Origin: Streptomyces caelestis
GTDB taxonomy: Bacteria > Actinomycetota > Actinomycetes > Streptomycetales > Streptomycetaceae
Direction of reading: 5' to 3'
NCBI RefSeq assembly: GCF_001279005.1
Contig: NZ_LGCN01000063.1
Coordinates: forward strand, 62,001-126,000
Length of the DNA: 64,000 bases
Shown here: in pieces, positions 25,467 through 35,000 of the stretch
How positions within the stretch are numbered: the first letter of the stretch is position 1
Layout: every line of letters begins with the position of its first letter
Made by a program: the position numbers and the translations under genes
The notes under the pieces: model-generated
The model's input: only the letters and a program-made list of their open reading frames with translations
The model's database searches: none
Told to the model about the DNA's origin: nothing

Positions 25467-26102
25467 TCAGCCCCGGCCGTGCCGGTACTCGGCCAGCGCC
25501 CCGCTCGCCCAGAGCAGGACCAGCCGGGGTATCTCGATCGCCGGCACCCTGCCGCGCACGGAGCGCAGGCCGAGCTTGGCCAGGGAGTCGGCGGCCTCGT
25601 TGAGCGGGTTGCCGACGTGGGCCTTCTCGTGGACGAAGGTGAGGCCGGGCGTGTACTCGGCGTACATCTGCAGCTTGGCGAGGCTGGGCCGGCGGCCCTG
25701 CGAACGCAGCCGGGTCTCGTACCCGTCCGGCATCCGGTAGCCGCCGCCCTGCCACTCGTGCAGGAGGTCCAGGGCGTCGAGGTTGTCGACGCGCACCTCG
25801 ACGGGCCGGCCGGGATGCGCCGCGAAGATCCGCCGCAGTCCCCAGTACACGGCCCGGAGTTCGGTGACGACGACGCGGACGCGGGGTGCGGTGAGGTGCT
25901 GCGGGTAGGCGTGGGCGCGCAGTCCGGTCTCGCCGGTGGTGGCGAGGTAGCCGGTGCCGACCTTGTCGCCGGCGACGGAGGCGTCCGTGGCGAGGACGAT
26001 CGGCGTCCGGGAGACGGCCTTGACCACGCCGTCGAAGTGGACCTGCGGACGGCCCTTGAGGGTGGGGCGGGGTGCGTGGGCGAGCGGGGAACGGCGGCCC
26101 AT
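25467..26102 (-). CDS. RNase H-like protein
   Basis: 211 residues. The RNase H fold is indicated by VLATDASVAG (Asp40), VVTELRAVYWGL (Glu81), VEVRVDNLDAL (Asp106) and KAHVGNPLNEAADSLAKLG (His162, Asp172), which supply the D-E-D-D/H catalytic set. It would cut RNA in RNA-DNA hybrids or act as a related nuclease. Length is larger than a bare RNase HI (~155). ATG preceded by AGGAGGG. It lies between two membrane-protein genes just before the restriction locus, so a role in defence or plasmid control is possible, but housekeeping RNase H cannot be excluded. Confidence 0.82.
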   Translation of the reverse strand: MGRRSPLAHAPRPTLKGRPQVHFDGVVKAVSRTPIVLATDASVAGDKVGTGYLATTGETGLRAHAYPQHLTAPRVRVVVTELRAVYWGLRRIFAAHPGRPVEVRVDNLDALDLLHEWQGGGYRMPDGYETRLRSQGRRPSLAKLQMYAEYTPGLTFVHEKAHVGNPLNEAADSLAKLGLRSVRGRVPAIEIPRLVLLWASGALAEYRHGRG

Positions 26103-26238
26103 CGGCGGACCCTCCTGTTCACGTCGGACGGGTGGCGGAAAGGGGGAGGGGAAGGGCAGGCGGTCCGTTTTCGGCGGGCCGCCCGCCCCGGGTCCGCCGC
26201 GTCCCCCCCACGAGCGCGGCGGCGTGTGCGGCGGCCGG

Positions 26239-26871
26239 TCAGCCGACCTTGGTCCACTCCTGGCAGCCGTTGGTCTCGAAGTACTCGCCCTTGTCGACCG
26301 TCACCCGACCCTGACCCTGGAGGTTCGCGTTGGCGATGATCGCGTCGAACTCCCCGGAGGCGTTCTTGGCGCGCGCCCAGTAGCAGTTCTCGATGATGCC
26401 GCCCTTGTCGGGCCCGGCGGTCCTGTACGTGCCGGCCTGCATGTCCTCGCCGACGAGGTACTGGCCGTCGCCCTCGACCGTGGTGGCCGCTCCGGGCTTC
26501 TTGGCCGGCTTCGGCGTGACCGTGACCTTCTCGGTGACCGTGGCGGCCGGCTCCGGCTCGCCGGCCTCGGTGACCGCGGCCGCGGTCTCGGTGACGGTGA
26601 CGGCCGGGGCGGGAGAGGCGGAGTCGTCCTTGTCGCCGGACTCCCCGTCGCCGCCGATGCCCGCGCCGATCACGAGGGCGACGAGCGCGGTCGCGCCGTG
26701 GGTGAGCCAGGCCTTGCGGCGCGACGGCTTCGGCTCCGCCGGCATGCCCGCCGGAGGCTGCCCGGCGCCGGCCGGCGGGACCGGCATCGGCGGTACGGCG
26801 CCCCAGCTCGGCGCGTTCCCGGAACCGGAGGGGCCGGGGGTGCTGGGCGGGGTCGAGGGCGGGTGGCTCAT
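26239..26871 (-). CDS. Membrane-anchored protein with extracytoplasmic domain, function unknown
   Basis: 210 residues. A Pro/Gly-rich N-terminus (~1-50) is followed by one transmembrane segment, THGATALVALVIGAGIGG (about 57-74), a Thr/Val-rich spacer with TVTET and TVTEK repeats, and a small C-terminal domain (about 130-210) with GTYRTAGPDKGG and two cysteines (NCYWAR and GCQEWT). The C-terminal domain is typical of actinobacterial secreted beta-sheet proteins found on many membrane anchors. ATG preceded by GGAGGACC. Divergent from the restriction operon; a palindrome lies in between. Confidence 0.75.
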   Translation of the reverse strand: MSHPPSTPPSTPGPSGSGNAPSWGAVPPMPVPPAGAGQPPAGMPAEPKPSRRKAWLTHGATALVALVIGAGIGGDGESGDKDDSASPAPAVTVTETAAAVTEAGEPEPAATVTEKVTVTPKPAKKPGAATTVEGDGQYLVGEDMQAGTYRTAGPDKGGIIENCYWARAKNASGEFDAIIANANLQGQGRVTVDKGEYFETNGCQEWTKVG

Positions 26872-26952
26872 CGCGGTGGTCCTCCGGTTCGGCGTCGTGG
26901 CGCTTGCTGGTCACAAGGTGCCCGCCGTTCCATTGATGCGGTGAGGAGATCA

Positions 26953-26972
26953 CTGATAACCCGTATTATCAG
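26953..26972. promoter_or_regulatory. Palindromic operator upstream of the restriction operon
   Basis: CTGATAAC-CCGT-ATTATCAG, a 20-bp near-perfect palindrome in the divergent spacer between the membrane protein gene and the first restriction gene. A sister site at 38311-38330 shares both half-sites and the 4-base spacing. The minus strand of this site also shares an extra AC with the sister (ACCTGATAA). The AT-rich core stands out in this GC-rich region. A dimeric repressor site is the simplest reading. A TATAGA about 40 bases downstream may be the -10 for the restriction operon. Confidence 0.7.
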
Positions 26973-27097
26973 GTGAGTTTCCCTCCGTGATTCCGGCCTC
27001 GCTATAGATTGCTGACGTCCGCCTCACCGAAGAGGGGTGGACCGCGAGGCGGGGAAGCCGGCCTCGGTGACCCGGGGGAGAGGGGGGGACACGTCCG

Positions 27098-29239
27098 ATG
27101 ACGACGCACACGACCGCGCGGACGCCCTCCGCCATCCTGCCCGAAACCCCGGCCTGGCGGATCACGTATGCCGAGATCGCCGCCCTCGCCCAGGTCAAGC
27201 GCCCGGTCCCCACCACCTGGGCCCGCCGCCACCCCGACTTCCCCGCACCTGTCGCCCACGAGGACGGTCGTCCCCTGTTCGACGCCCGCGCGGTCGTCGA
27301 CTGGCTCGCCTCCACCGGCCGAGGCAACACCGACCCCCGTCGGCTCCGCGCCGAGCTCGCCCTGCACACCCTGGCCGCCTGGCGCACCCCGGCCCTGTCC
27401 GCGTCCGCCCTGCTCGGCGCGCTGACCTCCCTGGTCTGCCTGCACCAGCAGCTCGATGCCCCCGTCGCCGACGGCCGCCCCTGGCACATGCTCCTGGAGC
27501 GGGCCGCCGACCTCGACCCCGACGACCGCTTCCTCCTCTCCGAGCTGCGGGCCCTGCCCGACCCCGACCGCACCGGACCGGCCCTCGCCCACCTCGCCGA
27601 CGAACTGATCGACGCCGCCTACAACCCCGCCGAGGCCTTCGACTGGATCCTCCAGGCCCGCCACCGCCTCGGCTCCCACACCCCGGCCGCCGACGGGCCC
27701 ACCCCGGCCGTGGTCCGCGCCCTCGCCGCCCTCTCCGGGGTCGACACCCTCGACGAGGGTGCGGTGATCGCCGTCCCGCACGCCTGCTCCGGCGACCTCC
27801 CGGCCGCCCTCCACGACCGCGCCGCCGAGGACTCCGGCCACGTCTACCTCGCCGCCGACCCCGACCCGGCCCGCGTGCGCCTGGTCCGGCGGCGGATGCT
27901 GGTGCGCGGGGTATACGAGTTCCGGCTCGACGTCGTCGAGGGCGAGGAACTGACCGCCGACGAGTGGGGCTACCCGCACCTCCTCGTCTGCGCCCTCCCC
28001 TACGAGGCCGCCGAGACCCGCGACCCGAAGGCGGTCCTGGACCAGGTCGCCGCCCTCACCGACTACCTCGACACCGGAGCCACCGCCGTCGTCCTCGGAC
28101 CCGCCGACGTCCTCACCGGCCCCCTCGCCCGGCACGGCGACGCCGACCGCCTGCGCCGCTCCTTCCTGAAGCCCGGTTTACTCAAGGCGGCGATCAGCCT
28201 CCCCGACGGCGCCTACGCCTACCGCCCCGGCTACCGCACGGCGGTCTGGATCCTCGCCCGCGTCCCCGAGGAGCAGCGCACGGGTCTCGTTCTCCTCGCG
28301 GACTACTCCGCCAGGCCGCTGACCGAGCCCGTCCTCGACGCGCTCGCCGAGGACATCGCCATCTGGCGTGCCTTGGGATGGACCCTCGACCGGCGTCACG
28401 AACCGCGCCATGCCGCCGTCGTCCACGGCACCGACCTGGACGGCAGTCCCGGTGCCGCGTTCACTCCGCAGCACCGCACGCCCGCGTCCCGGCACCTGCG
28501 GACGGTGGTGGAACGCCCGGCGGTCATCGCGGACCTGGAGCGTCGCCTGGGTGAGCTCCACGAACGTGCGCGGGCCGGCGAACTCCGGCTGCACGCCCGG
28601 GCGGAACTGCGCCCGGAGAACCAGCCGGTCCGCCGTACGTCCGTCGGCCACCTCCTGCGCGCCCGCCGCCTGCGCCGCCGCCCCGGCCACCGCTTCGCCC
28701 CCGAACACCTCACCTCCGAGGGCCACTACACGGTCCTCACCCCCGAGGAGATCCTCGGCACCGCCCGCATCGGCGACCGTCACATCGACCGGGGCATCCT
28801 GCTCACGGCCTACGAGCACGCCCAGTTCACCGAGCCCGGGGATCTTGTGGTCACCGCCCACCCGCAGTTCGGCGTGTACGTCGACGTGGAGGGCGTCTCG
28901 CTGGTCGCGGCCCCGGCCCGCATCCTGCGCATCCACCCGGACGCCGATCCGCCGGTGCGACCCCGGGTGCTGGCCGCGCTGCTGCGGGCGGCGGCGGGGG
29001 AGCACACCCGCACCAGCGGCGCCGTGCGCGCGTCCCGCCGTATCGAGGACTTGGTCGTCCCCGACCTGGGCAGCGCCGAGGCCGACTTGTACGAGGCCGT
29101 CCTCGCCGAGGTCGAGAGCCGTGCGGCCCTGCTGCGCGAGCAGACGGCCGCGCTCGACGACCTGACCCGCGTGATGGCGGCCGGCATGACCGACGGCACG
29201 CTCACCATCCAGCCACTTCCGCACACCGACGTCCACTGA
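27098..29239 (+). CDS. Degenerate N6-adenine methyltransferase-like protein with TRD-like C-terminus
   Basis: 713 residues; ATG preceded by a G-rich ribosome site. The layout follows HsdM-like N-6 DNA methylases: an N-terminal HTH-like region (~21-70), a helical segment, a Rossmann-like region (~205-430) and a C-terminal part (~500-690) resembling the target-recognition and coiled region of type I specificity subunits. The catalytic motifs are broken: where DPACGSGG is expected there is VPHACSGDL (226-234), and where NPPF/Y is expected there is CALPYE (298-303). It is probably inactive as a methylase and may serve for DNA binding or regulation. It sits 17 bases before hsdM in the same operon. 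A diverged active enzyme is less likely. Confidence 0.72.
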   Translation: MTTHTTARTPSAILPETPAWRITYAEIAALAQVKRPVPTTWARRHPDFPAPVAHEDGRPLFDARAVVDWLASTGRGNTDPRRLRAELALHTLAAWRTPALSASALLGALTSLVCLHQQLDAPVADGRPWHMLLERAADLDPDDRFLLSELRALPDPDRTGPALAHLADELIDAAYNPAEAFDWILQARHRLGSHTPAADGPTPAVVRALAALSGVDTLDEGAVIAVPHACSGDLPAALHDRAAEDSGHVYLAADPDPARVRLVRRRMLVRGVYEFRLDVVEGEELTADEWGYPHLLVCALPYEAAETRDPKAVLDQVAALTDYLDTGATAVVLGPADVLTGPLARHGDADRLRRSFLKPGLLKAAISLPDGAYAYRPGYRTAVWILARVPEEQRTGLVLLADYSARPLTEPVLDALAEDIAIWRALGWTLDRRHEPRHAAVVHGTDLDGSPGAAFTPQHRTPASRHLRTVVERPAVIADLERRLGELHERARAGELRLHARAELRPENQPVRRTSVGHLLRARRLRRRPGHRFAPEHLTSEGHYTVLTPEEILGTARIGDRHIDRGILLTAYEHAQFTEPGDLVVTAHPQFGVYVDVEGVSLVAAPARILRIHPDADPPVRPRVLAALLRAAAGEHTRTSGAVRASRRIEDLVVPDLGSAEADLYEAVLAEVESRAALLREQTAALDDLTRVMAAGMTDGTLTIQPLPHTDVH

Positions 29240-29256
29240 AGGAGACGGCCCACCCG

Positions 29257-30879
29257 ATGGCTGCAAGTAAAGGCAAGCCCGCCGACCAGGCGGAGCTGTT
29301 CAGCGCCTCCACCGCCAAGGAGATCCAGGACATCCTCTGGAAGGCGGCCGACAAGCTGCGCGGCTCCATCGACGCGGCCCAGTACAAGGAGTTCGTCCTC
29401 GGCCTGATCTTCCTGAAGTACGTCTCGGACGCCTTCGAGGAGCGCCGCACCGAGCTGGCCAAGGAACTCGCCGAGGACGGCATCTCCGAGGAGCAGATCG
29501 GCGACTTCCTGGAGGACCGTGACGAGTACACGGGCGCGCACGTCTTCTGGGTCCCGGAGACCGCCCGCTGGTCCTGGATCGCCACGCATGCGAAGGCCCA
29601 GGGCGTCGGCAAGCTCCTGGACGAGGCGATGGACGCGATCATGCGGGAGAATGCCTCCCTGACGGGTGTCCTCCCCAAGATCTTCAACCAGGACCGCGTC
29701 GACCAGAAGCGCCTCGGTGAACTCGTCGACCTGATCAGCGACGCCCGCTTCGGCGGCAGCGGGGACAAGCCGGCGCAGGATCTGCTGGGTGAGGTGTACG
29801 AGTACTTTCTCGGCAACTTCGCACGGGCGGAGGGCAAGCGGGGCGGCGAGTTCTACACGCCGAGCTCCGTCGTCCGGCTGATCGTGGAGATCCTGGAGCC
29901 GTACGAGGGGCGGGTGTACGACCCGGCGTGCGGCTCGGGCGGCATGTTCGTCCAGGCTGCCAAGTTCATCGAGGCGCACCGGGGGCGCGGCCACAAGGCC
30001 GACATCTCCGTCTACGGCCAGGAGCTCAACGAGCGCACTTGGCGACTGGCCAAGATGAACCTCGCCATCCACGGCATCGACGGCAACCTCGCCGCCCGCT
30101 GGGGCGACACCTTCGCCGACGATAAGCACGCGGACCTCAAGGCCGACTTCGTGATGGCCAACCCGCCCTTCAACATCAAGGACTGGGCGAGGGACGAGAC
30201 CGACCCGCGCTGGAAGTACGGGGTCCCGCCGAAGAACAACGCGAACTATGCGTGGCTCCAGCACATGATTTCCAAGCTGGGGGAGAGGGGCACTGCCGGC
30301 ATCGTCCTGGCCAACGGGTCGATGAGCTCCCAGTCCAGTGGGGAGGGGGAGATCAGGCAGGCCCTGATCGAGGCCGATTTGGTGGCGTGCATGGTGGCAC
30401 TGCCCCCGCAGCTGTTTCGGACAACGCAGATTTCGGCGTGTTTGTGGTTCCTGTCCAGGGACAAGTCACCGCAGGGCGCACGGCGATTGGATGACCGACG
30501 GGGCGAAATCTTGTTCATCGACGCCCGCGCAATGGGAAAAATGGTTGACCGGACGGAACGTATTTTCTCGGAGTCCGATCTAGGGGAGATTGCGGACACT
30601 TATCACGCGTGGCGTGGAACGGCGTCGGCGCGCAGGACCGGGCTGACTTATGCGAACGTGTCGGGTTTCTGCTACTCGGCCAACTTGGAGAAGGTTCGGG
30701 AGCACGGATATGTACTGACACCAGGTCGGTACGTGGGGGCTGTGAAGGTGGAAGAGGAGGATGCGGAATCTGTTACCAAGCGGATCAATGAGCTGACGAA
30801 GGAGTTGTACGAGCTATTCGAAAAGTCGACAAAGCTGGAAAATCTGGTCCGCGAGCAGCTGGGGAAGATCTATGTCTGA
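29257..30879 (+). CDS. hsdM: Type I restriction-modification system methyltransferase subunit
   Basis: 540 residues, ATG preceded by GAAGGAGA. An N-terminal helical HsdM domain (~15-160) is followed by an N6-adenine methylase with SAM motif DPACGSGGMF (222-231) and catalytic NPPF (302-305). It methylates adenine in the site chosen by HsdS and forms the M2S1 methylase and R2M2S1 nuclease. From about 30410 on, codon use becomes much less GC-rich, continuing into hsdS, while the first three quarters is normal for the host. The last 8 bases overlap hsdS, so translation is coupled. Confidence 0.95.
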   Translation: MAASKGKPADQAELFSASTAKEIQDILWKAADKLRGSIDAAQYKEFVLGLIFLKYVSDAFEERRTELAKELAEDGISEEQIGDFLEDRDEYTGAHVFWVPETARWSWIATHAKAQGVGKLLDEAMDAIMRENASLTGVLPKIFNQDRVDQKRLGELVDLISDARFGGSGDKPAQDLLGEVYEYFLGNFARAEGKRGGEFYTPSSVVRLIVEILEPYEGRVYDPACGSGGMFVQAAKFIEAHRGRGHKADISVYGQELNERTWRLAKMNLAIHGIDGNLAARWGDTFADDKHADLKADFVMANPPFNIKDWARDETDPRWKYGVPPKNNANYAWLQHMISKLGERGTAGIVLANGSMSSQSSGEGEIRQALIEADLVACMVALPPQLFRTTQISACLWFLSRDKSPQGARRLDDRRGEILFIDARAMGKMVDRTERIFSESDLGEIADTYHAWRGTASARRTGLTYANVSGFCYSANLEKVREHGYVLTPGRYVGAVKVEEEDAESVTKRINELTKELYELFEKSTKLENLVREQLGKIYV

Positions 30880-32086
30880 CGAGAACCGTGTGAAGCTGGA
30901 ATTTCTCGCCAAGCCCGGTAAGAACTCGCTCGCCACCGGACCGTTCGGATCATCCATCGGCTCACGTTTTTTCCGAGAAAGCGGCGTTCCCGTGATCCGG
31001 GGAAGCAATCTCAGCCTGAGTGTCGGCGTCCGACTCATGGACGGCGAGATTGTGTTCGTTGACGAGGAGAAGGCTGCGGAGTTTCCACGCAGTGTCGCGC
31101 GTCGTGGAGACCTTGTTTTCACCTGTTGGGGGACAATCGGTCAGGTCGGGCTCATTGATGAGCGTTCCCGCTTCGACCGTTACATTGTCTCCAATAAGCA
31201 AATGAAGATGACGCCTGATTCGGAAAAGGTTGATTCACTGTTCCTATATTACGCTCTTTCTTCCCCTGATTGTGTGGCGCAAGTTCAAGGTGCGTCGATC
31301 GGTAGCTCGGTCCCGGGCTTCAACTTGACTCAGTTGCGCCAGGTCGAAGTCCCTTTCCTCGAGCTTTCTGAACAGCGGGCGGTCGCGTCGGTTCTTGGGG
31401 CGCTGGATGATAAAATCGCAATCAATGAGCGCATTGTGGCCGTAGCTGACGAACTGTCTGGCGATATTTTTCGGCATGCAGTGCTGGAGCGCCCTGAGCG
31501 ATTTACTGAGCGTGCTCTGACAGACGTGGCAGAATTTATTAACGGCCGTGCGTTCACTAAGGATGCCACCGGTACTGGACGCATGGTGATTCGGATCGCG
31601 GAGATCAATAGCGGCCCGGGAAACTCCACTGTATACAACGATATCGAGGTGCCGGAGAAGTATCTGGCGCGACCGGGTGATGTTCTCTTCGCTTGGTCCG
31701 GTTCTTTGACCGTGGCTCGTTGGTTTCGCTCTGAGGCGATCGTCAATCAGCATATTTTCAAGTGTGTTCCCAAAAATGGCGTTCCGTGTTGGCTCGTAAA
31801 TCAGCTGGTGCATAGGAAAATCGAGGAGTTTCGCGCCATCGCTGCAAGTAAGGCGACCACAATGGGGCACATTCAACGCAAGCACTTGGAGGAACCTGTC
31901 AGCATTCCTGAGAGTGAGGAGATGGTCTTGTTGGACAGTCGGATTGGCCCTCTCTGGGACAGAGCCTTGCTCGCGGAACGCGAGTGTTTGGACCTCGCCA
32001 CCCTCCGCGACACCCTCCTCCCTCAACTCATGTCTGGCCGTCTCCGAGTCAAGGACGCCGAGAAGATTGTCGAGGACGCCACATGA
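30872..32086 (+). CDS. hsdS: Type I restriction-modification system specificity subunit
   Basis: 404 residues with the two-fold HsdS layout: TRD1 (~5-165), a central conserved helix around SEQRAVASVLGALDDKIAIN, TRD2 (~190-360) and a C-terminal helix ending LRDTLLPQLMSGRLRV. It selects a bipartite DNA site, one half per TRD; the site cannot be predicted from sequence. Base composition is clearly lower in GC than neighbours (two 60-base lines I counted gave 55 and 58 percent, against 68 percent in a line of hsdR) until about 31985, where the C-terminal helix returns to host-like GC. This marks the specificity module as swapped in. Start overlaps hsdM; stop overlaps hsdR. Confidence 0.93.
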   Translation: MSDENRVKLEFLAKPGKNSLATGPFGSSIGSRFFRESGVPVIRGSNLSLSVGVRLMDGEIVFVDEEKAAEFPRSVARRGDLVFTCWGTIGQVGLIDERSRFDRYIVSNKQMKMTPDSEKVDSLFLYYALSSPDCVAQVQGASIGSSVPGFNLTQLRQVEVPFLELSEQRAVASVLGALDDKIAINERIVAVADELSGDIFRHAVLERPERFTERALTDVAEFINGRAFTKDATGTGRMVIRIAEINSGPGNSTVYNDIEVPEKYLARPGDVLFAWSGSLTVARWFRSEAIVNQHIFKCVPKNGVPCWLVNQLVHRKIEEFRAIAASKATTMGHIQRKHLEEPVSIPESEEMVLLDSRIGPLWDRALLAERECLDLATLRDTLLPQLMSGRLRVKDAEKIVEDAT

Positions 32087-35000
32087 CGACGCCTCATGAC
32101 GGAAACGAGCCCGACGGCAGAACCCACCGCCGCCCCACCGAGGCCGACTGGGAGTTGCTCGCCCTCGACGAGCTGGCCGAGCTGGCCTGGCTGCCGGCCT
32201 CCGGTAACGCGTTCGCGCCCGGTTCCGATCACCGGAAGTCCTGGGACGACCTGATCCTCTACCCGGACCTCCAGGAGGCGATCGAGCGCCTGAACCCGGA
32301 CCTCCCCCCGGACGCCGTCCGCGAAGCCGTGGTGACCGCCGCCACCCCCGGCTCCCAGGACACCTACGAGGAGAACCGGGCCGCCCACCGCCACCTCACC
32401 ACCGGCATACGCTCGGTCACCTACACCGACTCCCACGGCGCCGAGCACAACCCCACCATCCGCCTCCTCGACCTGGACGACCCGGACGCGAACACCTACC
32501 GCGCCCTGAACCAGGTCACGGTGATCGACGGCGACAGGAACCGCCGCTTCGACGTCATCCTGTACGTCAACGGCCTACCCCTCGCCGCCATCGAGCTGAA
32601 GCGCGCCGGCGACGAGGACGCGACGCTCCAGACGGCCCACGCCCAGGTGGCACGGTACGTCCAGGAGTTCCCGACCGCCTTCCGCTACAACGCGGTCGTC
32701 CTGCTCTCCGACGGCATCACCGCGAAGTACGGCACCCCGTTCACTCCGTACGAGCACTTCGCCCCGTGGAACACGGACGAGTTCGGCGCCCGCGTCGACC
32801 CGCTGACCGCCGACGGCTTCTCGGAGTCGGGGCAGAACCTGGCACTGCACGGCCTGTTCACCCAGTCCCGCTTCCTCGAACTGATCCAGTCCTTCATCAA
32901 CTTCGTCCCGTCGAAGCGGATGAAGCGGATCGCGAAGCCGCACCAGTACCACGCGGTCACCCGCGCCGCCGACGCCGTTCGCACCGCATCGGCGAGCGAC
33001 GGCAAGGCCGGCGTCGTCTGGCACACCCAGGGGTCCGGCAAGTCGGAGGAGATGGTCCTCACCACGACCATGGTGATGAGGGACCCGGCCCTGCTGAACC
33101 CCACCGTCGTGGTCATCACAGACCGTACGGACCTCGACGACCAGCTCTACTCGACGTTCCAGGAGAGCGAGATCCTCCCGGAGACGCCGAAGCAGGTCGT
33201 CACCCGTGCCGAACTGCGGGAGGAGCTCGCGGCGAAGAGGACGGGAGGGATCCTCTTCACCACGCTCCAGAAGTTCGGCAAGACCAAGGAGGAACGGGAG
33301 TCGGGCACCGACCACCCGATGCTCTCCGACCGCCGGAACATCGTCGTGATCGTCGACGAGGCCCACCGCAGCCACTACGACGACCTCAACGGCCTCGCCC
33401 GCCACCTGCGCGACGCGCTCCCGCACGCCACGCTGCTCGCCTTCACCGGCACCCCGATCTCGGAGGCCGACCGCAACACCCGCGAGGTGTTCGGCGACTA
33501 CATCGACGTCTACGACCTCAAGCGGGCCGCCGACGACGGCGCGACCGTGAAGGTCTACCACGAGAGCCGTGTGATCCAGCTCGTCCTGGACCGCGACGTC
33601 GACCCGACGACTATCGACGAGGAGGCCGACCGCATCACCGACGGCCTCGACGACACCGAGCGCCGTCGCGTCGAACAGGCCGTGGCGACGATGAACGCCA
33701 TGTACGGTGCGCCGGCCCGGATACGCGATCTCGCGGCCGACCTGGTGGAGCACTGGGAGGCCCGCCGCGAGCGGATGAAGCCGTTCGTCGGCGCCTCCGA
33801 GTTGGGCGGGGCGCCCGGCAAGGCGATGGTGGTGTGCGCGACCCGCGAGATCTGTGTCCGCGTCTACGACGCTCTGCGCGAGCTGCGCCCCGAGTGGCAC
33901 AGCGACGAGTTCGAGAAGGGCACGATGAAGATCGTCTTCTCCTCGAACTCCCGCAAGGACTCGGACGCCCTGCTCGACCACGCGCTGACCGACAGCCGCC
34001 GCAAGGCCGTCATCAACCGGGCCAAGGACCCCGACGACGAGCTGGAGCTGCTCATCGTCAACAACATGCTGCTGACCGGCTTCGACGCCCCGCCGATCCA
34101 CACCATGTACCTGGACCGGCCGCTCAAGGGCGCCAACCTGATGCAGGCCCTGGCCCGCGTCAACCGCCGCTTCCGCGGCAAGGAGGACGGCCTCCTCGTC
34201 GGCTACGCCCCGCTGACGGAGAACCTCCAGCGGGCCATCGCCGAGTACACCGAGGCCGACCAGCGCGACCGCACCCTCGGCCAGGACGTCGAGCGCGCAC
34301 TGGACGAGCTGCGCAACGAGTACGACATCCTCACCGGCATTCTGCGCGGCTTCGCGTGGGAACCCCTGCTCGACCGCCCCGGCCCCCGCGCCTTCGTCGA
34401 CGCGGCCCTGAAGACCGCCAACCACCTGCGCGACCCCCGCACCAAGGGCAACAACCCCGACCTGCTCGACGACCCGCGCCAGACCCTGGGCCGCCGCTTC
34501 CGCGACCACGCCTACCGGCTGGAGCGCTTCTGGGCGCTGGCGGGCAGCTCGAAGGAGGTGGGGGAGCGGTTCGCGGACACGCCGGCCTGGAAGCGGCACA
34601 TCCAGTTCTTCGTCGAGGTCCGCGCCTACATGGCCAAGCTGGATGCCATGGAACGCGAGGCACGCGGCCTCCCGGTGGCCCGCGACGTCGAGCTGTACCT
34701 CTCCCAGCTCACGTCGTCCGTCGTGGAGACGGGCGGAGTGACGGACCTCTTCGCCGAGGCCGGGCTGGAGACCGCCGACCTCACCCACCTCACCGACGCG
34801 CTCGTCGCCCAGCTCCAGCAGAGCGCCACCCCGCACCTGGCGGCCGAGGCGCTGCGGCGGCTCGTCGAGCGGAAGATGCGCGAGGTCACCCGGCACAACA
34901 TCGTCCGGCAGACCACGTTCTCCGAGCGCCTCCAGGACCTGATGGTGCGCTACATGCGCCAGCAGTACACCAGCGCCGAACTCATCGCCAAGCTCGTCGA

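Noticed and set aside
22157..26953. 1598-codon minus-strand open frame spanning the MoxR-vWA operon and three small genes
   Set aside because: It crosses several independently supported genes on both strands and lacks motifs; typical high-GC shadow.
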